The notes under the pieces: model-generated
Database searches by the model: none
The model's input: the letters and a program-made list of their open reading frames with translations, nothing else
Told to the model about the DNA's origin: nothing
Program-made: the position numbers and the translations under genes
Source: Pseudomonas azotoformans
Lineage (GTDB): Bacteria > Pseudomonadota > Gammaproteobacteria > Pseudomonadales > Pseudomonadaceae
Length of the DNA stretch: 64,000 nt
Reading direction: 5' to 3'
Assembly: GCF_900103345.1 (NCBI RefSeq)
Contig: NZ_LT629702.1
Coordinates: 2,914,001-2,978,000 of the forward strand
Shown: piece by piece, positions 25,940 through 35,355 of the stretch
Layout: each line of letters starts with the position of its first letter
How positions within the stretch are numbered: the first letter of the stretch is position 1

Positions 25940-26998
25940 ATGAGCAAGCAACCCTCCCTGAGCTACAAGGACGCCGGTGTAGACATCGACGCCGGTGAAG
26001 CATTGGTCGAACGCATCAAGAGCGTCGCCAAGCGCACTGCGCGCCCCGAAGTCATGGGCGGCCTGGGCGGTTTTGGCGCCCTCTGCGAAATCCCGGCCGG
26101 CTACAAGCAGCCTGTCCTGGTGTCCGGCACAGACGGCGTGGGCACCAAGCTGCGCCTGGCACTGAACCTGAACAAGCACGACACCATCGGCATCGACCTG
26201 GTCGCCATGTGCGTCAACGACCTGGTGGTGTGCGGCGCCGAGCCGTTGTTCTTCCTCGACTACTACGCCACCGGCAAGCTGAATGTGGACACCGCGGCAC
26301 AAGTGGTCACCGGCATCGGCGCTGGTTGCGAACTGTCGGGTTGCTCCCTGGTCGGCGGTGAAACCGCTGAAATGCCAGGCATGTACGAAGGCGAAGACTA
26401 CGACCTGGCCGGCTTCTGCGTCGGTGTCGTGGAAAAAGCCGAGATCATCGACGGCTCCAAAGTCGCTGCCGGTGACGCCCTGCTGGCCCTGCCATCCTCC
26501 GGCCCGCACTCCAACGGTTACTCGCTGATCCGCAAGATCATCGAAGTGTCCGGTGCCGAGATCGAGAACACCCAGCTCGACGGCAAGCCGCTGACCGATT
26601 TGCTGATGGCCCCGACCCGCATCTACGTCAAGCCACTGCTCAAGCTGATCAAGGACACCGGCGTAGTCAAGGCCATGGCCCACATCACCGGCGGTGGCTT
26701 GCTGGACAACATCCCGCGCGTGCTGCCAAAAGGCGCCCAGGCCATCGTTGACGTGGCCAGCTGGCAGCGTCCGGCAGTATTCGACTGGCTGCAAGAGAAA
26801 GGCAACGTCGACGAAACCGAGATGCACCGCGTGCTGAACTGCGGCGTCGGCATGGTCATCTGCGTGGCTCAGGAGCACGTTGAAACCGCACTGAACGTAC
26901 TGCGCGAAGCCGGCGAGCAGCCTTGGGTCATCGGCCAGATCGCCACCGCTGCCGAAGGCGCGGCTCAGGTTGAGCTGAAGAACCTCAAGGCTCATTAA
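25940..26998 (+). CDS. purM: Phosphoribosylformylglycinamidine cyclo-ligase PurM
   Basis: 352 residues. [55 protein letters not shown] and THITGGGL-type [17 protein letters not shown] are classic PurM motifs. It makes AIR in purine synthesis from FGAM and ATP. It overlaps purN (TAATG), the usual coupled pair. Confidence 0.97.
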   Translation: MSKQPSLSYKDAGVDIDAGEALVERIKSVAKRTARPEVMGGLGGFGALCEIPAGYKQPVLVSGTDGVGTKLRLALNLNKHDTIGIDLVAMCVNDLVVCGAEPLFFLDYYATGKLNVDTAAQVVTGIGAGCELSGCSLVGGETAEMPGMYEGEDYDLAGFCVGVVEKAEIIDGSKVAAGDALLALPSSGPHSNGYSLIRKIIEVSGAEIENTQLDGKPLTDLLMAPTRIYVKPLLKLIKDTGVVKAMAHITGGGLLDNIPRVLPKGAQAIVDVASWQRPAVFDWLQEKGNVDETEMHRVLNCGVGMVICVAQEHVETALNVLREAGEQPWVIGQIATAAEGAAQVELKNLKAH

Positions 26999-27648
26999 TG
27001 TCTCAGACCTGTGATGTCGTGGTGCTGCTCTCCGGCACCGGCAGTAACTTGCAGGCCCTGATCGACAGCACGCGCACCGGCGACAGCCCGGTGCGCATTG
27101 CTGCGGTGATCTCCAACCGCAGCGACGCCTACGGCCTGCAACGCGCCAGGGACGCGGGTATCGACACCCGCTCGCTGGATCACAAGGCTTTCGAGGGCCG
27201 CGAGGCCTTCGACAGTGCCTTGATCGAACTGATTGACGCCTTCAACCCCAAACTCGTGGTACTCGCCGGCTTCATGCGCATCCTCAGCGCTGACTTCGTG
27301 CGGCATTACGCAGGGCGCCTGTTGAATATCCACCCTTCCCTGCTGCCCAAGTACAAAGGCATGCACACGCACCAGCGTGCGCTCGAGGCCGGCGACAGCG
27401 AGCATGGCTGCAGCGTGCACTTTGTCACCGAGGAACTCGATGGCGGGCCTCTGGTCGTACAGGCAGTGGTTCCGGTAGAGTCTGACGACTCGGCGCAGAC
27501 GCTTGCGCAACGGGTTCACACCCAGGAACACAGGATTTACCCGCTGGCCGTTCGCTGGTTTGCCGAGGGGCGGTTGATTCTTGGTGACCAGGGTGCATTA
27601 TTGGACGGTCAGTTACTCGCGGCCAGCGGCCACTTGATTCGAACCTAG
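26998..27648 (+). CDS. purN: Phosphoribosylglycinamide formyltransferase PurN
   Basis: 216 residues. VVLLSGTGSNLQALID is the phosphate-binding start, LVVLAGFMRILS and NIHPSLLPKYKG give the catalytic Asn-His, and GCSVHFVTEELDGGPLV the folate-site region with the catalytic Asp. It transfers a formyl group from 10-formyl-THF to GAR. It overlaps purM by one base. Confidence 0.96.
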   Translation: MSQTCDVVVLLSGTGSNLQALIDSTRTGDSPVRIAAVISNRSDAYGLQRARDAGIDTRSLDHKAFEGREAFDSALIELIDAFNPKLVVLAGFMRILSADFVRHYAGRLLNIHPSLLPKYKGMHTHQRALEAGDSEHGCSVHFVTEELDGGPLVVQAVVPVESDDSAQTLAQRVHTQEHRIYPLAVRWFAEGRLILGDQGALLDGQLLAASGHLIRT

Positions 27649-27656
27649 GAGATTTT

Positions 27657-28370
27657 ATGCGTCGCGCCTTGCTCTTCGCTTTTGCGCTGTTCGCCTTGCC
27701 AGCCGTGCAAGCAGCAGACCTTCACCCCTTCTCCGTCAGCTACACCGCCGACTGGAAACAGTTGCCCATGAGTGGTTCGGCCGAACGCAGCCTGGCCAAG
27801 AACGGCGACGGCTCCTGGACCTTGAATTTCAAGGCTTCCATGATGATCGCCAGCCTCACCGAAACCAGCGTGATCCTGTTTGACAAGGACACCCTGCAAC
27901 CGAAGAGCTACACCTTCGAACGCGGCGGCCTGGGCAAGGCGAAGAAGATCAATCTGGACTTCGACCAGACCGCCAAGAAAGTCACCGGCTTTGAAAACAA
28001 AGACCCGGTCAACGTGCCCCTGCAAAGCGGCATGCTCGACAAGTCGACCTACCAGTTGGCCCTGCAGCGCGACGTGGCTGCCGGCAAGAAGAGCATGAGC
28101 TACAACGTGGTCGAAGGCACCGACGTCGACACCTACGACTTCCGCGTGATCGGCCCGGAAAAGGTCCAGACCAAGGTTGGCTCCATTGACGCGATCAAGG
28201 TCGAGCGCGTGCGTGACCCGACGCAGAGCAAGCGCATCACCCAGATGTGGTTTGCCAAGGACCAGGGCGGCATCCTGGTTGCCCTGCGCCAGGTAGAAAC
28301 CGACGGCAAGGAATACAACATCATGCTGCAGGACGGCACCGTTGACGGTAAGGCTGTCAAAGGTAGCTGA
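27657..28370 (+). CDS. DUF3108 domain protein, periplasmic
   Basis: 237 residues. Signal peptide with cleavage near AVQAAD. The body is a beta-rich DUF3108 fold (FSVSYTADWKQLPMSGSAERSL ... TPKSYTFERGG-like ... MWFAKDQGGILVALRQVETDGKEY). It begins 8 bases after purN and ends at a terminator, so it belongs to the purMN transcript. The function is unknown; in pseudomonads it is regularly found behind purN. Confidence 0.87.
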   Translation: MRRALLFAFALFALPAVQAADLHPFSVSYTADWKQLPMSGSAERSLAKNGDGSWTLNFKASMMIASLTETSVILFDKDTLQPKSYTFERGGLGKAKKINLDFDQTAKKVTGFENKDPVNVPLQSGMLDKSTYQLALQRDVAAGKKSMSYNVVEGTDVDTYDFRVIGPEKVQTKVGSIDAIKVERVRDPTQSKRITQMWFAKDQGGILVALRQVETDGKEYNIMLQDGTVDGKAVKGS

Positions 28371-28387
28371 TCGGTAGCTGGAACAGA

Positions 28388-28416
28388 GAGCCTCGCGAAT
28401 GCGGGGCTTTTTTTCG
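28388..28416 (+). terminator. Terminator of the purM-purN-DUF3108 operon
   Basis: AGCCTCGC/GCGGGGCT stem (one G-T pair) with a GAAT loop, then seven T. Confidence 0.9.
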
Positions 28417-28443
28417 CCCATGGATTCAGTGTTGAAACCTCTA

Positions 28444-28522
28444 CCGCTATCGGGGGCAAGCCCCCTCCCACACTTGGTTGTGTTCACCGATCAAAACGTG
28501 GGAGGGGGCTTGCCCCCGATGG
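28444..28522. repeat. REP doublet, family B
   Basis: GGGGGCAAGCCCCCTCCCAC and, inverted, GTGGGAGGGGGCTTGCCCCC. The two copies are in the opposite mutual order to the other family-B doublets (tail-to-tail, ~27-base spacer). Confidence 0.9.
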
Positions 28523-28750
28523 AGATAGCCGGGCCAACAAAGGGTTCAAGGCCTGACTTGAACATGAAACTTTTGTCATAAAACTCAGCACCCTGCGGCG
28601 CAATGTCGCGGTTTACGCGGCCTGCAGCACTGTTGCGTTTGCTGCAATGATTTGTTGCGCGAAAAGTCGGTTTACTTAGCAAGCTAACAAATCATATAAC
28701 AAAGGCCTGCGACGACTTGCCGCAGACTCACCAGAGATTGGAGCAAGCAG

Positions 28751-28939
28751 ATGACTGTAAAAGTAACTGAACGCGACGACGAACATATGTCCCACGAAGC
28801 ACTGGGCCATGGGATTCACATCTGGGATGTACACCAGCAAGACCTGTTGGTCGGCATGTTTCACAACGAGAGCGACGCTCATAATTATAAAAACGAGCTC
28901 GAAGCCCTTGAGATGAGACGCCAGTCAGAAAGTCGTTAA
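28751..28939 (+). CDS. 62-residue hypothetical protein
   Basis: An acidic, His-rich protein (seven His, HGIHIWDVHQQ). It contains a predicted strand-strand hairpin and a C-terminal charged helix NYKNELEALEMRRQ. The Shine-Dalgarno GGAGCAAGCAG precedes the ATG. A separate promoter area (AT-rich, 28660-28705) lies upstream and a bidirectional terminator at 29051-29081 downstream, so it is monocistronic. No family recognised; the His content invites a metal-binding hypothesis only. Confidence 0.65.
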   Translation: MTVKVTERDDEHMSHEALGHGIHIWDVHQQDLLVGMFHNESDAHNYKNELEALEMRRQSESR

Positions 28940-28948
28940 CCCCATACT

Positions 28949-29046
28949 GTAGGAGCGAGCGTGCTCGCGAAAAACTCATAGGCACCGCGCTCATTCAGGC
29001 TACACGCGTTATCGTTGACGTTTTTCGCGAGCAAGCTCGCTCCTAC
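28949..29046. repeat. REP doublet, family A
   Basis: GTAGGAGCGAGCGTGCTCGC and the inverted GCGAGCAAGCTCGCTCCTAC, separated by about 55 bases. The left copy has GTG where the family usually has TTG. Confidence 0.9.
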
Positions 29047-29050
29047 AAAT

Positions 29051-29081
29051 AAAAACCCCGCCTGTTAAGCGGGGTTTTTCG
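29051..29081. terminator. Bidirectional terminator
   Basis: AAAAACCCCGC / GCGGGGTTTTT forms an 11-bp stem. It lies between the 62-residue gene (plus strand) and the convergent DUF2058 gene. Confidence 0.92.
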
Positions 29082-29092
29082 TTTCTACTGCC

Positions 29093-29638
29093 TTACCACA
29101 TCAGGTCATCCGGAATCTGGTAGGCCGCGTATGGATCATCCTCATCCGGCACCTGGCTTTCCGTCAGGATGTTGAGCTGGACGATACGCTCCGGTGCACG
29201 TTCCTGGATTTTCAGCGCCGCTTCACGCGGGATCACCTCATAACCGCCACCGTGGTGCACGATCGCCAGGGAGCCGTTGCTCAGCTTGTTGCGCATCAGC
29301 GTGTTGACCGACAGGCGCTTGACCTTCTTGTCGTCCACGAAGTTGTAATAGTCCTCGGTGGTCAGCTTGGGCAGGCGCGAGGTCTCGATCAGTTGCTTGA
29401 CCTGGGCCGTGCGGGCCTTGGCCTCGGCTTTTTCCTGCTGCTGGCGGTTCAGTTCCTGGTCGCGCTTGACCTTCTCGGCCTGCGCCTCAGCCGCCAGGCG
29501 GGCCTGGGTGTCATCCGCCTCGATCTGGCCTTTGTGGACCAGGCGCTGCTGCTTCTGTTTCTCTTTGCCGACCTGCTTGGCCTGCTTTTGGTTGACCAGA
29601 CCTGCTTTGAGCAACTGGTCGCGAAGGGAAAGGCTCAT
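29093..29638 (-). CDS. DUF2058 domain protein
   Basis: 181 residues. MSLSLRDQLLKAGLVNQKQAKQ at the start, a long Lys/Gln/Glu/Ala-rich helix (~25-85), and a C-terminal domain with YNFVDDKKVKRLSVN and VIPREAALKIQERAPERIV. The family (YaiL-type) is described as nucleoprotein/polynucleotide-associated but its function is unproved. It is 25 bases downstream of mazG on the same strand. Confidence 0.88.
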   Translation of the reverse strand: MSLSLRDQLLKAGLVNQKQAKQVGKEKQKQQRLVHKGQIEADDTQARLAAEAQAEKVKRDQELNRQQQEKAEAKARTAQVKQLIETSRLPKLTTEDYYNFVDDKKVKRLSVNTLMRNKLSNGSLAIVHHGGGYEVIPREAALKIQERAPERIVQLNILTESQVPDEDDPYAAYQIPDDLMW

Positions 29639-29663
29639 GGTGCTTACTCACTTAGGCAACTGC

Positions 29664-30497
29664 TCAACCGCAGCTGGACACATTCTTTTCCTGACGTTTG
29701 GCTTCGCCCCACAGGGCGTCCATCGTTTCGAGGGTGCAATCTTCTATGGATTGGTGCGTATCGCGCAATGCCTGTTCGATAAATCGGAAGCGTCGCTCGA
29801 ACTTGGCATTGGCGCCACGCAGCGCGGTTTCCGGGTCGACCTTGAGGTGACGGGCCAGGTTGACCGCCGCGAACAGCAGGTCACCGACCTCATCGGCAAT
29901 CGCCGCAGAATCGTTGTCGGCCATGGCTTCGAGCACTTCATCGAGCTCTTCGCGCACGTTATCCACCACCGGCAGGGCCGACGGCCAGTCGAAGCCAACC
30001 TGGCTGGCGCGCTTCTGCAATTTGGCGGCGCGGGACAGGGACGGCAGCGCCGTGGGCACGTCATCCAGCAGGGAGAGTTGCTCCGGCGCGTCGGACTTTT
30101 CCGCACGCTCCTCAGCCTTGATCTGCTCCCAGCGTTCCTTGACCTGTTCTTCACTCAGCTGTGGGATATCCAGCGGCGCATACAGGTCGCCGGTGGGGAA
30201 CACATGGGGATGGCGACGGATCAGCTTGCGCGTGATGCTGTCGATCACCCCGGCAAATTCGAAGCGCCCTTCTTCCCGCGCCAACTGGCTGTAATACACC
30301 ACCTGGAACAACAGGTCGCCCAGCTCACCCTGCAGGTGATCGAAGTCGCCGCGCTCAATGGCGTCGGCGACTTCGTAGGCCTCTTCCAACGTGTGCGGGA
30401 CGATGGTGGCGTAGGTTTGCTTGATGTCCCACGGGCACCCGTATTGCGGGTGCCGCAGGCGGTTCATCAAATGCAGCAGGTCTTCTAGTGAATACAT
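29664..30497 (-). CDS. mazG: Nucleoside triphosphate pyrophosphohydrolase MazG
   Basis: 277 residues with two MazG domains. The first has CPWDIKQTYATIVPHTLEEAYEVADAI and GELGDLLFQVVY; the second has EELDEVLEAM and ADEVGDLLFAAVNLARHL, giving the E-E-x-x-E/E-x-x-D metal-binding sets. It hydrolyses noncanonical NTPs and in E. coli lowers ppGpp. It lies downstream of relA in the same orientation, as in E. coli. Confidence 0.94.
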   Translation of the reverse strand: MYSLEDLLHLMNRLRHPQYGCPWDIKQTYATIVPHTLEEAYEVADAIERGDFDHLQGELGDLLFQVVYYSQLAREEGRFEFAGVIDSITRKLIRRHPHVFPTGDLYAPLDIPQLSEEQVKERWEQIKAEERAEKSDAPEQLSLLDDVPTALPSLSRAAKLQKRASQVGFDWPSALPVVDNVREELDEVLEAMADNDSAAIADEVGDLLFAAVNLARHLKVDPETALRGANAKFERRFRFIEQALRDTHQSIEDCTLETMDALWGEAKRQEKNVSSCG

Positions 30498-30536
30498 CGG
30501 TCTCTTTCCGCTGAAGTGGGAACGCTAGAGATCAAA

Positions 30537-30626
30537 TGTGGGAGCGGGCTTGCTCGCGAAAGCGGTAGGTCAGCCACTGCATCCGGCACTGACAAACCGC
30601 ATTCGCGAGCAAGCCCGCTCCCACAT
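30537..30626. repeat. REP doublet, family C (GTGGGAGCGGGC type)
   Basis: TGTGGGAGCGGGCTTGCTCG and its inverted partner around a ~45-base spacer with a further inverted pair (GCGGT...ACCGC). It lies between relA and mazG. Confidence 0.9.
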
Positions 30627-30653
30627 TTTTTTAGTCCGCGTTCATCCCGCTAA

Positions 30654-32897
30654 TCATGGGGTACGGTTACGCCGCGTCTCGATGATATTCGGCAACTGGG
30701 AAATCCGCCCCAGCAACCGCCCCAGTGCGTCCAACCCCGGAATCTCGATGGTCAGGGACATCAGCGCGGTGTTGTCCTCTTTGTTCGAGCGGGTATTGAC
30801 CGCCAGCACGTTGATCCGCTCATTGAGCAGCACTTGCGACACGTCACGCAGCAAACCGGAACGGTCGTAGGCACGGATGACGATGTCCACCGGGTAAGTG
30901 AGCACCGGCACCGGCCCCCAACTGACCTGGATGATCCGCTCCGGCTCACGCCCGCCCAGTTGCAGCACCGAGGCGCAATCCTGGCGGTGAATGCTCACGC
31001 CACGGCCCTGGGTGATATAGCCGACGATGGCGTCCCCCGGCAGCGGCTGGCAGCAGCCGGCAATTTGGGTCATCAGGTTGCCCACGCCCTGGATCTGGAT
31101 ATCGCCACGCTTGCCTGGCTTGTAGCCGGTGGCCTTGCGTGGGATCAGTTCCAGCTGTTCGCTGCCGCGTTCCGGCTCGACCAGTTGCTGGGCCAGGTTG
31201 ACCAGTTGGGCCAGGCGCAAATCGCCGGCACCGAGGGCGGCAAACATGTCTTCGGCAATCTTCATGTTGGCCTTTTCGGCCAGCTTGTCGAAGTCCACCT
31301 GGGGCAGGCCCAGGCGCGCCAATTCGCGCTCGAGCAAGGTTTTACCGGCCGCGACGTTCTGGTCGCGCGCCTGCAATTTGAACCAGTGGACGATCTTCGC
31401 CCGCGCTCGCGACGTGGTGATGTAGCCCAGGTTCGGGTTCAGCCAGTCACGGCTCGGCGTACCGTGCTTGCTGGTGATGATCTCGACCTGCTCACCGGTC
31501 TGCAGGCTGTAGTTGAGCGGCACAATGCGCCCGTTGATCTTGGCGCCCCGGCAGTTGTGGCCGATCTCGGTGTGCACGCGGTAGGCGAAGTCCAGCGGCG
31601 TGGCGCCCTTGGGCAAGTCGATGGCGTGCCCGTCCGGGGTGAAGATATAGACCCGGTCCGGCTCGATATCCACGCGCAGCTGTTCGGCCAGGCCGCCGAT
31701 GTCGCCGAGTTCTTCGTGCCATTCCAGCACTTGGCGCAGCCATGAGATTTTCTCTTCGTACTGGTTGGACCCGGCCTTGACGTCGGTGCCCTTGTAGCGC
31801 CAGTGCGCGCACACCCCCAGTTCTGCCTCTTCGTGCATGGCGTGGGTGCGGATCTGCACTTCCAGCACCTTGCCCTCGGGGCCGATCACCGCTGTGTGTA
31901 ACGAGCGATAACCGTTTTCCTTGGGGTTGGCGATGTAATCGTCGAACTCCTTGGGGATGTGCCGCCACAGGGTATGGACGATGCCCAGCGCGGTGTAGCA
32001 GTCGCGCATTTCCGGCACCAGCACGCGCACCGCACGCACATCGTAGATCTGGCTGAAGGCCAGGCCCTTGCGCTGCATTTTGCGCCAGATGGAATAGATG
32101 TGTTTGGCGCGGCCGCTGATGTCGGCTTCGACGCCGGTGGCCTGCAACTCGGAGCGCAGCTGGTTCATCACATCGGTAATGAAGCGCTCACGGTCCAGCC
32201 GCCGCTCGTGCAGCAGCGTGGCGATCTGTTTGTATTGATCGGGTTCGAGGTAGCGGAAGGACAAGTCCTCCAGTTCCCACTTGATATGGCCGATACCCAG
32301 GCGGTGCGCCAGCGGCGCATAGATGTCGAAGACTTCGCGGGCGACGCGGTTGCGTTTTTCGTCGTCGGCGGTCTTCACCGCCCGGATCGCGCAAGTACGC
32401 TCGGCCAGCTTGATCAGGGCGACACGCACGTCGTCGACCATCGCCACCAGCATCTTGCGCAGGTTCTCGACCTGGCCCTGGGTGCCCAGCACCATGGACT
32501 GGCGCGGGCTGAGGCTGGCGCTGATCGCCGCCATGCGCAGCACGCCGTCGATCAACTTGGCCACCACGGTGCCGAAACGCTGGCTGACGGTGGGCAACGG
32601 GATATGCCCTTCACGCACGCCGCGATAGAGCACGGCGGCGATCAGCGAATCCTGGTCCAGCTTGAGATCGGCGAGGATCTCGGCGATTTCCAACCCGGTG
32701 CGAAAGCTTGAAGTGCCTTCGGCCCACAGGTTCTTGGCCGCATTGTCTTGCTGCTCAGACTCACGAGCGAACTCGCAGGCTGCTTTCAAGGCTTCACGGT
32801 CCAGTGCCGGGTCGACACTGATGGCATGGTCCAGCCATGCCTCGAGATTGATACTGCCGTCGGTGTTGATCGGCTGGTGTGCTCTCACCTGTACCAT
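30654..32897 (-). CDS. relA: (p)ppGpp synthetase RelA
   Basis: 747 residues from ATG 32897 (MVQVRAHQP). Order: degenerate HD hydrolase domain (~60-190, the HD pair is not conserved), synthetase domain with YRSLHTAVIGPEGKVLEVQIRT split around ~330, TGS domain (VYIFTPDGHAIDLPKGATPLDFAY), a Zn-finger-like Cys region (AGCCQPLPGD) and a C-terminal ACT domain (YDRSGLLRDVSQVL). Ribosome-dependent alarmone synthesis in the stringent response. A 15-residue longer frame is less likely. Confidence 0.96.
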   Translation of the reverse strand: MVQVRAHQPINTDGSINLEAWLDHAISVDPALDREALKAACEFARESEQQDNAAKNLWAEGTSSFRTGLEIAEILADLKLDQDSLIAAVLYRGVREGHIPLPTVSQRFGTVVAKLIDGVLRMAAISASLSPRQSMVLGTQGQVENLRKMLVAMVDDVRVALIKLAERTCAIRAVKTADDEKRNRVAREVFDIYAPLAHRLGIGHIKWELEDLSFRYLEPDQYKQIATLLHERRLDRERFITDVMNQLRSELQATGVEADISGRAKHIYSIWRKMQRKGLAFSQIYDVRAVRVLVPEMRDCYTALGIVHTLWRHIPKEFDDYIANPKENGYRSLHTAVIGPEGKVLEVQIRTHAMHEEAELGVCAHWRYKGTDVKAGSNQYEEKISWLRQVLEWHEELGDIGGLAEQLRVDIEPDRVYIFTPDGHAIDLPKGATPLDFAYRVHTEIGHNCRGAKINGRIVPLNYSLQTGEQVEIITSKHGTPSRDWLNPNLGYITTSRARAKIVHWFKLQARDQNVAAGKTLLERELARLGLPQVDFDKLAEKANMKIAEDMFAALGAGDLRLAQLVNLAQQLVEPERGSEQLELIPRKATGYKPGKRGDIQIQGVGNLMTQIAGCCQPLPGDAIVGYITQGRGVSIHRQDCASVLQLGGREPERIIQVSWGPVPVLTYPVDIVIRAYDRSGLLRDVSQVLLNERINVLAVNTRSNKEDNTALMSLTIEIPGLDALGRLLGRISQLPNIIETRRNRTP

Positions 32898-33018
32898 CTT
32901 GCTTACCTTCCCTACGACGCACCTTCGATGCGCCAAAATCATCGCCGACGTTTACTGCGGACTCCCTGGCAGATCACAGGCCCTGGAGAACGCAGGCCAG
33001 TCGGATTAAACGGGCATC

Positions 33019-34371
33019 CTAGCCCGCTTCAAATAACGCCATGGCCTCGACATGCGCGGTTTGCGGAAACATGTCGAGGATCCCGGCACGTTTTAGCCGG
33101 TAGCCTTGCTTGACCAACTCAACCGTGTCCCGCGCCAGCGTAGCCGGGTTGCAGGACACATACACCAGACGCTTGGCGCCCAAGGTCGCAAGCTTGCGCA
33201 CAACCTCCAGGGCACCGTCACGGGGTGGGTCCAAGAGTACCGCAGAAAAGCCCTGTTTGGCCCATTCTGCGTCAATCAAAGGCTGGGACAAATCGGCCTG
33301 AAAAAACTGCGCATTATGCAAATCGTTGCTGATGGCATTCACGGCCGCCCGGTCCACCATGGTCTGCACACCTTCCACCGCCACCACTTCACGCACTTGG
33401 CGCGCCAGTGGCAGGGCGAAATTGCCCAGGCCGCAAAACAGGTCCAGCACCCGTTCGTCGGGTTGTGGCGCCAGCCATTCCAGGGCCTGGGCAACCATCG
33501 CTTCATTGACCCCGGCGTTGACCTGTACGAAGTCTCCCGGCCGGTAAGCCAGCTCCAGATTCCACTGTTCCAGTCGAAAGCCCAAGACAGCATCAGTGTC
33601 GACCGGCTCCGGCTGGCCCTCGCCATGCAGCCACAATTGAGCCTCATGGAAAGTGCAGAATTCTTTTAACACCTGCAGGTCCGCTTCGGACAACGGCGCC
33701 ATATGCCGCAGCAACACCGCAGTGGACGTACCGCTGAACAACTCCACATGCCCCAGCGCCTGGGGTTTGCTCAGGCGGCGCAGCATGTTCGGCAGGCGCT
33801 GCATGATCGGTTGCAAGGCCTGTACCAGCACCGGGCAATCATCGATGGCGACGATGTCCTGGCTGGCCACGGCGCGAAAACCGACGTCCAGGTGTTTCGC
33901 CTTGGCATCCCAACGCACCGCCACGCGGGCGCGGCGACGGTAGCCGAATTCCGGCCCGCTCAACGGCGCGGCCCACTCTTGCGGTTCGACACCGGCCACG
34001 CGGGACAGTTGCTCGGCGAGCATGCGCTGTTTCAGGGCAAGCTGTTCGGTGTGGGGCAGGTGCTGCACGCTGCAACCGCCGCAACGGCCAACGTGCGCAC
34101 ACGGCGCCGGGCGGCGCAGCTCGCTGGCCTTGAAGACACGCTCGGTGCGCGCCTCGACGATTTTGCCGTGGGCCCCCAGCACTCGGGCTTCGACTTCTTC
34201 GCCGGCCAGCGCGCCGTTCACAAACCAGGTGCGGCCCTCGAAGAACACGATGCCACGGCCATCATTGGCCAGGCGCTCGATGGTCAGGCGTTGTTTCTTG
34301 CCCACTGGAATCTGCGGGGCCCGGCTGCCGCCCGTCGGTTGGAAGCGCAGGCCTCTCTCGTGCTTGGCCAT
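33019..34371 (-). CDS. rlmD: 23S rRNA (uracil1939-C5)-methyltransferase RlmD
   Basis: 450 residues. N-terminal TRAM domain (~28-85), four cysteines for a 4Fe-4S cluster (Cys91, Cys97, Cys100, Cys179), the SAM motif [14 protein letters not shown] and the catalytic-Cys motif [12 protein letters not shown] near the C-terminus. It shares one base with cysM (TGATG) and precedes relA by 121 bases, the conserved cysM-rlmD-relA order of pseudomonads. Confidence 0.96.
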   Translation of the reverse strand: MAKHERGLRFQPTGGSRAPQIPVGKKQRLTIERLANDGRGIVFFEGRTWFVNGALAGEEVEARVLGAHGKIVEARTERVFKASELRRPAPCAHVGRCGGCSVQHLPHTEQLALKQRMLAEQLSRVAGVEPQEWAAPLSGPEFGYRRRARVAVRWDAKAKHLDVGFRAVASQDIVAIDDCPVLVQALQPIMQRLPNMLRRLSKPQALGHVELFSGTSTAVLLRHMAPLSEADLQVLKEFCTFHEAQLWLHGEGQPEPVDTDAVLGFRLEQWNLELAYRPGDFVQVNAGVNEAMVAQALEWLAPQPDERVLDLFCGLGNFALPLARQVREVVAVEGVQTMVDRAAVNAISNDLHNAQFFQADLSQPLIDAEWAKQGFSAVLLDPPRDGALEVVRKLATLGAKRLVYVSCNPATLARDTVELVKQGYRLKRAGILDMFPQTAHVEAMALFEAG

Positions 34372-35273
34372 CAGTTGGGTTCGTCGAAGATGCCGGTCGA
34401 CAGGTATCGGTCGCCTCGGTCACAGATGATCGCGACGATCACCGCGTTTTCCACTTCTTTGGACAGGCGCAACATGCCCGCCACCGCACCACCGGAAGAC
34501 ACGCCGCAGAAGATGCCTTCTTCACGCGCCAGGCGGCGGGTGGTGTCTTCGGCTTCACGCTGGGCCATGTCGATGATGCGGTCCACACGCGTGGCGTTGT
34601 AGATCTTCGGCAGATACTCCTCGGGCCAACGGCGGATACCTGGGATGGCCGCGCCTTCCATCGGTTGCAGGCCGACGATCTGGATCGCCGGGTTCTGCTC
34701 CTTGAGGTAGCGCGAGTTGCCCATGATGGTGCCGGTGGTGCCCATGGAGCTGACGAAGTGGGTGATGGTGCCCTGGGTCTGGCGCCAGATTTCCGGGCCG
34801 GTGCTGGTGTAGTGCGCCTCGGGGTTGTCGCCATTGGCGAACTGGTCCAGCACCAGGCCACGGCCTTCGGCGGCCATGCGCTCAGCGAGGTCACGCGCGC
34901 CTTCCATACCTTCTTCCTGGGTGACCAGCACCAACTGCGCGCCATAGGCGGTCATCGCCGCCTTGCGCTCGGCGCTGCCGTTGTCGGGCATGATCAGGAT
35001 CATCTTGTAGCCCTTGATCGCGGCGGCCATGGCCAGGGCGATCCCGGTGTTACCCGAGGTGGCTTCGATCAGGGTGTCGCCGGGCTTGATCTGCCCGCGC
35101 AGCTCGGCGCGGGTGATCATCGACAGCGCCGGGCGGTCCTTCACGGAACCGGCCGGGTTATTCCCTTCGAGCTTGAGCAGCAGGGTATTGCTGGTTTCAC
35201 CCGCCATGCGTTGCAAGCGGACCAGGGGCGTGTTGCCGACGCAATCGGCGATTGTTGGGTACTGCAAGGTCAT
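34371..35273 (-). CDS. cysM: Cysteine synthase B CysM
   Basis: 300 residues. PLP lysine Lys45 in [12 protein letters not shown], the phosphate loop [10 protein letters not shown] at 72-81, and [10 protein letters not shown] binding the cofactor. The substrate loop and [12 protein letters not shown] region match CysM rather than CysK. It makes cysteine from O-acetylserine and sulfide or thiosulfate. It heads a transcript with rlmD. Confidence 0.95.
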   Translation of the reverse strand: MTLQYPTIADCVGNTPLVRLQRMAGETSNTLLLKLEGNNPAGSVKDRPALSMITRAELRGQIKPGDTLIEATSGNTGIALAMAAAIKGYKMILIMPDNGSAERKAAMTAYGAQLVLVTQEEGMEGARDLAERMAAEGRGLVLDQFANGDNPEAHYTSTGPEIWRQTQGTITHFVSSMGTTGTIMGNSRYLKEQNPAIQIVGLQPMEGAAIPGIRRWPEEYLPKIYNATRVDRIIDMAQREAEDTTRRLAREEGIFCGVSSGGAVAGMLRLSKEVENAVIVAIICDRGDRYLSTGIFDEPN

Positions 35274-35355
35274 GGCGTATTCGCAATCCAGACTGCGGGG
35301 CGCACATCATACCGGGAAAGGCTGGCGGGCCATATCACGCAAAGTATGGTGCTTA

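Noticed and set aside
25925..26995. Open frame of 356 residues opposite purM
   Set aside because: Antisense of a highly conserved gene; no family pattern.
14481..30626. CRISPR-like array from repeated inverted sequences
   Set aside because: Repeats are dispersed REP doublets kilobases apart, not regularly spaced, and no cas genes are present.
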